NCBI GenBank assembly: GCA_902767365.1
Contig: CACXGX010000087.1
Span: 1 to 38,606 of the forward strand
DNA from: an uncultured Erysipelotrichaceae bacterium
GTDB lineage: Bacteria; Bacillota_I; Bacilli_A; RF39; UBA660
Length of the DNA: 38,606 bases
Direction: 5' to 3'
The notes under the pieces were generated by a model. The model did no database searches, had not been told where the DNA came from, and worked only from the letters and a program-made list of their open reading frames with translations. Shown here in pieces: positions 16,484 to 24,486 of this stretch (positions are counted from its first letter, which is position 1; the number at the start of each line of letters is the position of its first letter). Both the position numbers and the translations under genes were made by a program.

Positions 16484-18664
16484 ATGAAAAAAACCTTCTT
16501 AATACTTATTTTATTTTTATCTTTCACGAAATGTTATGCTTTAGAAAAATGTACACCTAGTAAAGATTATAAAGAATATGAAAAATTAAATAATAAAGAA
16601 TTATATGAAGAACCAATTTATTGTAATGAGATAAAAAATAATACATCAAAAAACTCATTTAATACTAGAATCCAACTAAAAAATGGTTTTGGAAAGATAT
16701 CTCTATCCACAACTTTATCAGATAAATACAATGCATTAGAAGAAGGATACATTACAGGTATCAAAAATCAGTATAGTTTGGGTACCTGTTGGGCATTTTC
16801 AGCAATATCATCAGTTGAATCAAATGCATTAAAAAACAAATTAGATTCTTATGATTTTAGTGAAGCTCATATGATTTATTCTTTAATATCTGGAGGATAT
16901 AAAGATGAAGCTGGAAAAGTTGGAAAATACAAAACAGAAAATCTTAATGGTGGTCAAATAAACTATGCTGCTACATATTATTTCAATGGTCTAGGTCAAT
17001 TAAATGAAGAAGAAATGCCATATCCTAAAACATACAAAACTATTACAATAGATGAATATATTCCAGGTAGAGATATCATCTCTATTGAAAAATTTGAAAT
17101 TAACAACGTAAATGATTATGGCAAATGTACAAATAACGAAATTGAAATAATTAAATCAAAATTAATCGAATATGGTGCTGTTCAAGCAACTATGTATATG
17201 GATGAAAATTTATTCAAAGATTCAAACAAAAACTATTATATTTCAACAAATAGTAACTCAACTAATGCTAATCACGGAATAAGTATAATTGGGTGGGATG
17301 ATACAATAAACAAATCAAACTTTAAAGATGCAACAAGAGATGGAGCATGGTTAATAAAAAATTCTTGGGGAAATAACTGGAGTAATGATGGACTATTCTA
17401 TATATCATACGATGATAACTTTATTTGTAAAAATGTAGCATCATATATAGGGGCATCTACTGATAAATTTAATTACAAATACAAGTCAGCAGATTTAGTT
17501 GGTCTTCCAATATTTTACTTTAGTAACTCTTTTTACACATCAGCTAAATTTACAAAACAAAGTGAAAATGAAGAAGAAATAAAACGAATAAGTTTTCCAA
17601 CTGGAGAAAATATAACTTATAAAGTATATCTTTCTAAAAATAATACAATAAACGATAAAAATGACTGGATATTATTAAAAGAAGGACATTCAAATGCATT
17701 AGGAATTGATTCTATAAATTTAAATGAAAAAATAAACAATGATTTCACAATAATAACAGAATATAAAGTAGATACTGGAAAAAATTCTTCTATCTTAACA
17801 TTATGTAATGACAAAAAAGATACTGAAGATATAAATATAAGCAAAAATACAAATTATTATTCTAATAATGGAACACAATGGTATGACATGGAATCAATTA
17901 AAATTGGAGATGAAAAAATAAGTTGTGAACCTAATATTTATGCTTATACAAATTTAATAGAAAATGAAGATGAAAATATATCTATAAGTATTTCATCCAT
18001 ATCAAAAATAGATAATAATACAATAAACGTTTTAATCAATAAAAATGATATTAATATTGATAACATTATATATTCAATTAATGATTCAACTAATCGTGAT
18101 GTAACAAATCACTTCACAATAACCCCTTCATATGATAAAAACATTATTACAATAAAAAATGATAATCAAATATCTGGAGTATTTACTTTAAAATTACAAT
18201 ATGAAGATTTAATAATATCAAGGGACTTTACTTTAGATGAAATAATTAAATCTCTAAATTCAAAAACTAGAATAAATGTAGATACAATTATACTAATTGT
18301 GGATAAAGACAAAACATACAATTACAAAAATTTAATAGATAGCATATCAATAAGTAATACAACAATTAAAATATATGATGTAAATAATAACATAATAAAT
18401 CAAGATACCTCAACGATTGGAACAGATTATATACTTACAACAAATAATAAAAATTATAAGCTGATTGTAAAAGGAGATGCTACCCAAGATGGGACGGTTA
18501 ACTCCGCTGATTTATTAAAAATAGTTAAATATCTTAAAGGTTCAAATCAATTGAGTAAAGGTCAACAGATAGCTAGTGATTGTACAAATGATTCAATAAT
18601 TAATTCTGCTGATTTATTAAAAATAGTTAAATATCTTAAAGGTACATCAAATATTACAATGTAG
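16484..18664 (+). CDS. Secreted C1 (papain-like) cysteine protease with dockerin
   Basis: A 726-residue exported protease. A Sec signal peptide (MKKTFLILILFLSFTKCYA) has no lipobox. The C1A catalytic domain spans about 80-315: Gln96 and Cys102 in NQYSLGTCWAFS, His264 in NANHGISIIGWDD, Asn293 in WLIKNSWGNNWS. All catalytic residues are present. Residues 320-490 look like the beta-rich lectin-like domain that follows C1 domains in clostridial proteins; 490-660 is a linker or Ig-like region. Residues 664-726 form a type I dockerin: two 22-residue calcium-loop repeats (DATQDGTVNSADLL and DCTNDSIINSADLL, each followed by KIVKYLKG). A dockerin normally docks to a cohesin on a scaffold. Ribosome site AGGAG. 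It is coupled to the next gene, whose ribosome site overlaps this stop. Confidence 0.88.
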   Translation: MKKTFLILILFLSFTKCYALEKCTPSKDYKEYEKLNNKELYEEPIYCNEIKNNTSKNSFNTRIQLKNGFGKISLSTTLSDKYNALEEGYITGIKNQYSLGTCWAFSAISSVESNALKNKLDSYDFSEAHMIYSLISGGYKDEAGKVGKYKTENLNGGQINYAATYYFNGLGQLNEEEMPYPKTYKTITIDEYIPGRDIISIEKFEINNVNDYGKCTNNEIEIIKSKLIEYGAVQATMYMDENLFKDSNKNYYISTNSNSTNANHGISIIGWDDTINKSNFKDATRDGAWLIKNSWGNNWSNDGLFYISYDDNFICKNVASYIGASTDKFNYKYKSADLVGLPIFYFSNSFYTSAKFTKQSENEEEIKRISFPTGENITYKVYLSKNNTINDKNDWILLKEGHSNALGIDSINLNEKINNDFTIITEYKVDTGKNSSILTLCNDKKDTEDINISKNTNYYSNNGTQWYDMESIKIGDEKISCEPNIYAYTNLIENEDENISISISSISKIDNNTINVLINKNDINIDNIIYSINDSTNRDVTNHFTITPSYDKNIITIKNDNQISGVFTLKLQYEDLIISRDFTLDEIIKSLNSKTRINVDTIILIVDKDKTYNYKNLIDSISISNTTIKIYDVNNNIINQDTSTIGTDYILTTNNKNYKLIVKGDATQDGTVNSADLLKIVKYLKGSNQLSKGQQIASDCTNDSIINSADLLKIVKYLKGTSNITM
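18506..18643 (+). repeat. Dockerin tandem repeat, near-identical at DNA level
   Basis: A 36-base direct repeat at 18506-18541 and 18608-18643, 102 bp apart, encodes the second half of each dockerin repeat (ADLLKIVKYLKG). Identity including synonymous positions suggests recent duplication or gene conversion rather than old divergence. Confidence 0.85.
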
Positions 18665-18672
18665 GAGGTAAA

Positions 18673-19560
18673 ATGAAAAAAAGAATAATTAAAGGATTAT
18701 TATCACTTATATTATTTACCATATTTATAACAGGCCAAAAAGTAAACGCAGCATCAGCATCAATAACATCGTCGAAAACATCTGCCATAGTTGGTGATAA
18801 AGTAACGATAACAATAACTTCCAAAGCCGGTTCTTGGAACTTAAAAGTAAGTGGAAGTGGAATTAGTGATTCAATAGTAGGATACGATTTAGATGGCAAC
18901 AAAACAACAACAAAAACTTATACATTAAATACGTCCAAAGTAGGAACATACACAGTTAGCTTAAAAGGAGATATAACAGACTACGATACAGAAGTTAATT
19001 CAACTATTAATAAATCTGTAACAGTAACTGTTAAATCAAAACCAACTACCACAACTACTACAAAGCCAACTACTACAAAACCAACTACTACAACTCCTAA
19101 ACCAGAAGTTATTGAACCAATAAAAATATCTAAATTTGATATAATTGGTTATAATATTGATTTTAATAATGATAAATTAGAATATGAAATAAATGTTGAT
19201 AAAGATGTAACAAAATTATATATTATTGTTGAAGGTAATAGTATAACTACTTCCGGAGATAAAATTGTAGATATAAAAGATAAAGACGAAATAATAGTTA
19301 AAATTACAAAAAAAACATTATCAAAAGAATATAAAATAAAAATAAATAGAAAGAAAACTGAAGATGAGTTAAAAGAAGCAATAACAAAGGAGTTTGAAGA
19401 ATCAAAAAGAAAAGAAGAAGAAAGTAAAAAATTAGAAATAAAAGAAGAAACAATAGAAAACAAATCAATTAACATATTTTTAATATCTACAATTATACTT
19501 GGGATAATATCTATTATTGAGTTTATAATTATTATGAAAAGAAAACCTAAGAACTTATAA
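18673..19560 (+). CDS. Membrane-anchored surface protein, Ig-like plus cadherin-like domains
   Basis: A 295-residue exported protein. A signal peptide ends near VNAAS (about residue 26). An Ig-like domain follows (about 27-123; AIVGDKVTITITSKAGSWN, GTYTVSLKGD), then a Thr/Pro/Lys linker (about 124-145). Next is a domain resembling the cadherin-like beta sandwich found in clostridial surface proteins (about 150-225; ISKFDIIGYNIDFNNDKLEY). A charged helix rich in Glu/Lys, a C-terminal membrane helix (about 268-288) and a basic KRKPKNL tail complete it. There is no LPXTG motif, so anchoring is by the helix. AGGAGGT overlaps the upstream stop by one to two bases, implying coupling. The Ig-like domain is too short to be a normal cohesin. 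A role as surface partner of the dockerin protease is inferred from adjacency. Confidence 0.75.
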   Translation: MKKRIIKGLLSLILFTIFITGQKVNAASASITSSKTSAIVGDKVTITITSKAGSWNLKVSGSGISDSIVGYDLDGNKTTTKTYTLNTSKVGTYTVSLKGDITDYDTEVNSTINKSVTVTVKSKPTTTTTTKPTTTKPTTTTPKPEVIEPIKISKFDIIGYNIDFNNDKLEYEINVDKDVTKLYIIVEGNSITTSGDKIVDIKDKDEIIVKITKKTLSKEYKIKINRKKTEDELKEAITKEFEESKRKEEESKKLEIKEETIENKSINIFLISTIILGIISIIEFIIIMKRKPKNL

Positions 19561-19575
19561 TAGTTCTTTTTTTTT
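19549..19575 (+). terminator. Terminator of the protease-surface protein operon
   Basis: AAGAACT/AGTTCTT hairpin containing the TAA stop, followed by a run of T residues. It faces the convergent terminator at 19577-19606. Confidence 0.8.
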
Positions 19576-19576
19576 G

Positions 19577-19606
19577 TAAAAAAAAAGATAGACATTAGTC
19601 TATCTT
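19577..19606 (-). terminator. Terminator of the ftsEX-M23 operon
   Basis: Minus-strand hairpin AAGATAGAC/GTCTATCTT with loop TAAT, followed by a long T run. The M23 peptidase stop codon lies in the stem. Confidence 0.85.
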
Positions 19607-20823
19607 GAACTCCAAGAATTATAAGTACCTTTAGGGAAAGAAATTAACTTTCTTGGTCCATATCCTTGTTTCAATAAATTTTGTGCAAATGAATCATATG
19701 CACTCCATTTATAACAATTTTTATCAGTCGGATCATATAACCTACATGGGAATACCTCTAAATGTAAGTGTACTCCATATGCTTTACCCGTATCACCCAT
19801 ATAACCAATATATTGATCACTAGTAATATTCATTCCAACTTTTAATCCAGGCGCATAAGAACTCATATGAACATATAATGATGAATAATATTTACCATCT
19901 TTAACATTATAATGTTGAATTACAAGACATAATGCATGCCATTTATCTTCATATATTGATGTAATCTTTCCATCTGCAATTGGATAAATCTTTTCTTTTC
20001 TACCATTTTTACTTCCAATATCTAATGCCCTATGGAATTTAGAAGCATTTTTAAAATATGATTCTTGAGTAACATATCCTGTCTTTGTAGGTCTTCTAAA
20101 TATTCCAGTACCTCCTTGAACAGCACAATCAACTCCAATGACATCATTAGTCTTACAACCTTGTTTTTTATACATAGCAACAGTTTCTTCATATATCTTA
20201 ATTTGTTTTGCAGTATCAACACCACCAGATTGTAAAGACTCTTTCTTCTCTCCAAGAGATACAACATTATTTGCAAGTTCAACTTCTTTATTACTAATTA
20301 TAGCCTGTCTTTTATCAATCTCTTCTTGTCTTTTTTCATTATCTTTTATTATTTGTTCCATATCATTAATTACTCTTGTATTATAATCAATAATTTCTTT
20401 AACAACATAACTTCTGTTTATTAAATCTGTAACAGAATTAGCTTTGAAAACATAATCAAGATATACATTCCTTCCACTTGATATTTGCATAAATTCTAAT
20501 ATCTGTTTTGATTCAGTAAGTTTATCTTTTATTTCTTCTTTATAAGAAGCAATTTCTTCATTTAATTTTACAATTTCTTTACTAAGAGATAAAGTTTCAT
20601 TTTTTAAACTTTCTATTCGATTTTTTGTACTATTTATTTCACTTTGAGTTTTATTAATTGCTTTTTGATTATCTTCATATTCTTTTTTATACTTTGCTAC
20701 CATTTGCTCATAGTATCCTAGAGTACGATTAGAAGCAGCGTCAACATTACCAGGTATAAACATTGGAATAAATAAACCAATTAATAATAGAACAAGAACT
20801 ATATTTTTAACTATCTTTATCAT
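19600..20823 (-). CDS. Coiled-coil M23 peptidoglycan endopeptidase (EnvC/PcsB-type FtsEX partner)
   Basis: A 407-residue exported murein hydrolase. After a signal or anchor segment (1-30) comes a long coiled coil (about 35-220), then an M23 domain (about 260-370). The zinc motif is complete: His264-x3-Asp268 (HRALD), the catalytic His319 (YVHM) and His352-x-His354 (HLHLEV). EnvC-like and PcsB-like proteins use such coiled coils to bind the extracellular loop of FtsX, which activates hydrolysis during division. Its ATG overlaps the ftsX stop as ATGA, supporting that role. Unlike EnvC, which has a degenerate LytM domain, this enzyme looks catalytically competent. Confidence 0.85.
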   Translation of the reverse strand: MIKIVKNIVLVLLLIGLFIPMFIPGNVDAASNRTLGYYEQMVAKYKKEYEDNQKAINKTQSEINSTKNRIESLKNETLSLSKEIVKLNEEIASYKEEIKDKLTESKQILEFMQISSGRNVYLDYVFKANSVTDLINRSYVVKEIIDYNTRVINDMEQIIKDNEKRQEEIDKRQAIISNKEVELANNVVSLGEKKESLQSGGVDTAKQIKIYEETVAMYKKQGCKTNDVIGVDCAVQGGTGIFRRPTKTGYVTQESYFKNASKFHRALDIGSKNGRKEKIYPIADGKITSIYEDKWHALCLVIQHYNVKDGKYYSSLYVHMSSYAPGLKVGMNITSDQYIGYMGDTGKAYGVHLHLEVFPCRLYDPTDKNCYKWSAYDSFAQNLLKQGYGPRKLISFPKGTYNSWSSR

Positions 20824-21725
20824 ATCTTTAAATACTTCCTTACTGCTCTACCACTTCCAAACATTCCTACTACTACACCAATAATTAATATAATTAATGA
20901 TACTAAAAAAACAAATGGTTGAGGATCAATAAACTCTAGCCAGAAAGACATAAAATGTCCATCATCTAACATTCCATAAAAAGCTTTATATCCAAATATT
21001 GTAACAATAATAGGAACTATAGATCCAAGTAAACCTATAATAAATCCTTCAATAATAAATGGATTTTTAATTGTCATATTGCTAGCACCAACAACTCTCA
21101 TTATTGATATTTCTCTTCTTCTTGAGAATATAGTTAATTTAATTGTATTTATAATTAAAAATACTGTAACAATCATAAGAACAATAGCAATTCCAATAGC
21201 AACTTTTCCGGCAACGTCAAACATATTAATCATTCTCGAAATAGTTTCATCACCATATTCAGCAGAATCTACAATAGTAAGTGACCTAATTTCTTTTTTA
21301 GTTTCTTCTATTTTTTTAATATCATTAACATTTATATCATATCGATAATGAAATACTTCATTTTCATTGTCAATTAGAGTCGCAACTGAACTTAAAAAAT
21401 CATTTTCTTCTTTTAATTCATTTTTTCTCTCCGTAGGAGTATGTTTTTTCCAGTCTTTATTTACATTTTCTATATTCTCAATTGTCTTTTCAAAATTAGC
21501 TATCTCTTCATCACTTACACCAAGTTTTAAATAAGTAACAATAGTAACATTATCTCCAGCCTTTTTAGAAAAATTTTCAACATTAAATGCTACTAGCAAA
21601 GCAAGTGCAACCACCATTAAAGTAATACTAATACAAGAAATAGAAGCAATAGATAAAGAGAAATTTCTATATACACTCTTGAATGCATCGCGAATGCCAT
21701 TTTTAATCATTCTAAATAGCTTCAT
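20820..21725 (-). CDS. ftsX: Cell-division ABC permease FtsX
   Basis: FtsX, the membrane half of the FtsEX complex that controls peptidoglycan hydrolases at the septum. From ATG 21725 it has 301 residues: MKLFRMIKNGIRDAFKSVYR, first membrane helix (about 25-45), a large extracellular loop (about 50-170), then three helices. ISIMRVVGASNMTIKNPFIIEG is the diagnostic coupling-helix segment. ATG 21746 is also in frame but lacks a ribosome site; GAGGAAGGGA precedes 21725. It overlaps ftsE by 14 bp and the M23 gene by 4 bp. Confidence 0.93.
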   Translation of the reverse strand: MKLFRMIKNGIRDAFKSVYRNFSLSIASISCISITLMVVALALLVAFNVENFSKKAGDNVTIVTYLKLGVSDEEIANFEKTIENIENVNKDWKKHTPTERKNELKEENDFLSSVATLIDNENEVFHYRYDINVNDIKKIEETKKEIRSLTIVDSAEYGDETISRMINMFDVAGKVAIGIAIVLMIVTVFLIINTIKLTIFSRRREISIMRVVGASNMTIKNPFIIEGFIIGLLGSIVPIIVTIFGYKAFYGMLDDGHFMSFWLEFIDPQPFVFLVSLIILIIGVVVGMFGSGRAVRKYLKI

Positions 21726-22413
21726 TATCGTACTTCCCTTCCTCATAGTCTTTTACTAGTCTACCTTCTTTAATGACTATAACACGTTTTTTAAATTTAT
21801 TTACAATTTCTTTATCATGAGTAGCCATTACAACAGTAGTACCAGTAGTTTTATTGATATCATCAAGAACCTTAACTATTTCAAGACTCATTTTAGGATC
21901 AAGATTTCCCGTCGGTTCATCACATAAAATTAATTTAGGATCATTAACTATAGCTCTTGCAATAGCAACTCTTTGTTGTTCTCCTCCTGATAACTCATCC
22001 GGATAATTTCTTGTTTTTCCTTTTAAACCAACAAGTTCTAAAGCTCTAAGAGTTTTAATTCTAATTTCACTACTTTTAGCACCAATTGCTTCAAGAGCAA
22101 ACGCAACATTCTCATAAACAGTTAATTTAGGTAATAATCTATAATCTTGAAAAACTATTCCAAGTTTTCTTCTTAATTTATATACTCTACTATTTCTTAA
22201 TTTTACAACATTAATACCACCAACAAATATTTCTCCTTTTGTAGGTTTTTCCTCTCTATATAACATTTTAATTAAAGTAGATTTACCACTACCAGATCCT
22301 CCAATAACAAAAACAAATTCTCCTTTTTTTATTTTTAAATCTAAATCATAAATAGCATTAACACCATTTTTATATTTTTTGTTTACATTAGTCAATGTGA
22401 TTAATTCAGACAA
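21712..22413 (-). CDS. ftsE: Cell-division ABC ATPase FtsE
   Basis: FtsE, the cytosolic ATPase of FtsEX. Walker A GGSGSGKST, Q-loop VFQDYRLLP, signature LSGGEQQRVAIARA, Walker B LILCDEPTGNLD and switch His in ATHD are all present. Start: TTG at 22413 preceded by AGAGGTGA at a 5-6 nt spacing gives a 233-residue protein beginning with SELITLTNVNKKYKNGV, matching FtsE length. An ATG at 22449 is in frame but lies upstream of the predicted transcription start. First gene of the ftsE-ftsX-M23 transcript. Confidence 0.94.
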   Translation of the reverse strand: MSELITLTNVNKKYKNGVNAIYDLDLKIKKGEFVFVIGGSGSGKSTLIKMLYREEKPTKGEIFVGGINVVKLRNSRVYKLRRKLGIVFQDYRLLPKLTVYENVAFALEAIGAKSSEIRIKTLRALELVGLKGKTRNYPDELSGGEQQRVAIARAIVNDPKLILCDEPTGNLDPKMSLEIVKVLDDINKTTGTTVVMATHDKEIVNKFKKRVIVIKEGRLVKDYEEGKYDNEAI

Positions 22414-22437
22414 TAAAATCACCTCTATTCTCATATA

Positions 22438-22446
22438 ATTATAACA
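22438..22446 (-). promoter_or_regulatory. Extended -10 promoter of ftsEX operon
   Basis: TGTTATAAT on the minus strand, with transcription predicted near 22431. This leaves the AGAGGTGA ribosome site and the TTG start inside the message, but excludes ATG 22449. Confidence 0.55.
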
Positions 22447-22507
22447 CACATACTATAAAAAAACTATGAAAACTCGATAAATACAAATAATTGGTTAAAA
22501 TTTGGCC

Positions 22508-22531
22508 AAAAAAAAAGAGGTTATTTACCTC
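22508..22531 (-). terminator. Terminator after the YitT gene
   Basis: GGAGGT/ACCTCT hairpin overlapping the stop codon, followed by eight or more T residues on the minus strand. Confidence 0.8.
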
Positions 22532-23369
22532 CACACACTTCATAAGCATCACATACAACAAAAAAGGCTTCATCATCTATTTTGTTAATTCCTTCTTTCA
22601 AAATAAAATATTCTCTTGTAGGAATAACACAAAATAATACTTTTTGATTTTCTTTTGAAAAACCACCAACTGAATCAAAAATTGTAACTCCATGACCTAA
22701 GTTATTTAAGATATATTTTTTTACTTCAAAAGTTTTATCAGTTACAATATAAAATGCTTTAGATTGCCCAACTCCTAAAATAACTCTATCAGTCATAACA
22801 GTCATTAAATATAAAACTACTACCGCATACATAAATAAACTAAATCCAAAGACAAAAATACTACTTGTAACTATTGCAATATCAACAATAAACATTGCTT
22901 TTCCAAGACTTATTTTAAAATATTTATGTAAAATCTGATTTACTATATCTGTTCCTCCAGTAGTAAATCCAGCCTTATAAACTAAACCTAAACCTACTCC
23001 TGCCAATATTCCACCAAACAACGCAGAAATTATAAGATCAACGTCTTCTAATACTATATATTTTGCTAAAAACTCGGTAAATTCTAGGAATACAGGTAAC
23101 AATAATGATCCAATAATTGTTCCTAATGTCTTCTCTTTACCTAAAACTAAAAAACTTATTATTATTAGTAGTATTGATACTGATAAAATAAAAATTGTTG
23201 TATCAAAATTAAATATTTCTTTAAAAATTATTGATAGGCCAGAAACTCCTCCAAATACTAAATTATTTGGAAGTAAAAAGAAAGTAAAAGAAAATGAAAA
23301 AATAAATAATCCAGCTATAAAATTTATAATTCTTATAATATTCTTTTTAAATTCTTTTTTATTCTTCAT
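22521..23369 (-). CDS. YitT-family membrane protein
   Basis: A 282-residue protein with five or six membrane helices (about 15-205), followed by a soluble DUF2179-type domain. Family marks include LPNNLVFGGVSGLSIIFKE, GGILAGVGLGLVYKAGFTTG and TGGTDIVNQIL. The C-terminal domain has GHGVTIFDSVGGFSKENQKV and CVIPTREYFILKEGI. YitT proteins are common in Firmicutes and their substrate is not established. Ribosome site GGGAGG; the start overlaps the end of prfB by 11 bp, so it is cotranscribed. Confidence 0.88.
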   Translation of the reverse strand: MKNKKEFKKNIIRIINFIAGLFIFSFSFTFFLLPNNLVFGGVSGLSIIFKEIFNFDTTIFILSVSILLIIISFLVLGKEKTLGTIIGSLLLPVFLEFTEFLAKYIVLEDVDLIISALFGGILAGVGLGLVYKAGFTTGGTDIVNQILHKYFKISLGKAMFIVDIAIVTSSIFVFGFSLFMYAVVVLYLMTVMTDRVILGVGQSKAFYIVTDKTFEVKKYILNNLGHGVTIFDSVGGFSKENQKVLFCVIPTREYFILKEGINKIDDEAFFVVCDAYEVCGGK

Positions 23370-24454
23370 ATGCGTCCTCCCTAAGTTTAGATTCTATAAA
23401 ACCATCTAATTCTCCATCTAGAACTTGTAATACATTACTAGTTTCATATTTAGTTCTATGATCTTTAACCATTGAATAAGGATGCATTACATAACTTCTT
23501 ATTTGAGAACCAAATTCAATATTTTTTTGTTCTCCCTTAATATTATTAAGCTCAGTTTCTTTTTTCTCTATTTCTAACAATTTAAGTTTATTAAGCAATA
23601 TTTTCATTGCATGTTCTTTATTTTGCAATTGACTTCTTTCATTTTGACAAGTAACAACAATTTTAGTAGGTAAATGTGTTATCCTAACTGCTGAATCCGT
23701 TGTATTAACGCCTTGTCCACCATTCCCACTTGACCTATAAACATCTATTTTTAAATCTTTTGGGTCAATAACAACATCACTAACATCTAATATTTCTGGA
23801 GTAACTAAAACAGACGCAAAAGATGTATGTCTTTTATGATTAGAATCAAAAGGAGATAACCTAACTAATCTGTGAATCCCTTTTTCACATTTTAAATATC
23901 CATATGAATATAAACCTTTAACTAAAATTGAAACACTTTTTATTCCAACTTCTTCCCCTTCTTGATAATCAATTATTTCATACTTATAATTTTTCTTTTC
24001 ACACCATCTAGTATACATTCTGTAAATCATCATTGCCCAGTCACAAGCTTCAGTTCCACCTGCTCCTGAATGAATTTCAAGAATGCAATTATTTTTATCA
24101 TAATCTCCACCAAGAAGTAATAATAATTCTAATTTTTCTATTTTTTCTTTATTATTATTAACTTCATCTAATACAAGATTAATAGTATCTTCATCTATAT
24201 CTTCTTCAACTATTTTTTTTAAATCTTTAGCACTAATAAACAAACTATCGACATCTTTAATTACATTCTTTAAACTATTAATTTCACCAATTACATCACC
24301 ATTAGACTGATCATTCCAAAAATTTGGAGAGTTCATTAGCTCTTCAAGTTCACTTATTCTTTTTCTCTTACTTTCTATGTCAAAGTAACCTCCATAAATG
24401 TTCTACTTTTTCAAAAGATTCATTAACAATTTTTCTTATTTCATATAATTCCAT
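23359..24454 (-). CDS. prfB: Peptide chain release factor 2, programmed +1 frameshift
   Basis: RF2 releases peptides at UGA and UAA. The gene is in two frames. The first 24 codons run from ATG 24454 (site GGAAGG) to the TGA at 24382-24380. A +1 shift at CTT then continues with DIESKRKRISELEELMNSPN through the main frame, giving 364 residues, normal for RF2. The main frame has the anticodon-like SPF motif (RLSPFDSNHKRHTS) and the catalytic GGQ (SSGNGGQGVN). The longest single frame starting from ATG 24336 gives only 325 residues and lacks the true N-terminus. An extended -10 promoter lies just upstream. Confidence 0.96.
24379..24393 (-). promoter_or_regulatory. prfB autoregulatory frameshift site
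   Basis: The element reads GGAGG-TTA-CTT-TGA-C on the minus strand. GGAGG is 24393-24389, CTT 24385-24383 and TGA 24382-24380. The Shine-Dalgarno-like stimulator sits three nucleotides before the CTT slip codon, and TGA is followed by C, the weak context. This matches the known RF2 feedback site: low RF2 favours the +1 shift and more RF2. Confidence 0.95.
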
Positions 24455-24473
24455 AAAAGTACCTTCCCATAAA

Positions 24474-24482
24474 ATTATAACA
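24474..24482 (-). promoter_or_regulatory. Extended -10 promoter of prfB
   Basis: TGTTATAAT on the minus strand, about 20 bp upstream of the prfB ATG at 24454. It begins just inside the short gap after the ClpC-like gene. No convincing -35 is seen. Confidence 0.5.
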
Positions 24483-24486
24483 AAAA

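Noticed and set aside
16484-16560. Lipoprotein signal (Cys near the signal peptide end)
   Set aside because: The residues before Cys17 are FTK, not a lipobox, so an ordinary Sec signal peptide is more likely.
19063-19105. ACTACTACAACC-type short repeat
   Set aside because: It encodes the Thr/Pro/Lys linker of the surface protein; low-complexity coding, not a separate element.
18673-19560. Cohesin domain as partner of the neighbouring dockerin
   Set aside because: The first domain is only about 97 residues and lacks the typical cohesin strands; it reads as an Ig-like fold. No cohesin is claimed.
19149-19595. 148-codon minus-strand frame opposite the surface protein
   Set aside because: Rich in Ile/Phe/Ser from reversed Lys/Asn/Glu codons. 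It has no ribosome site and overlaps two terminators.
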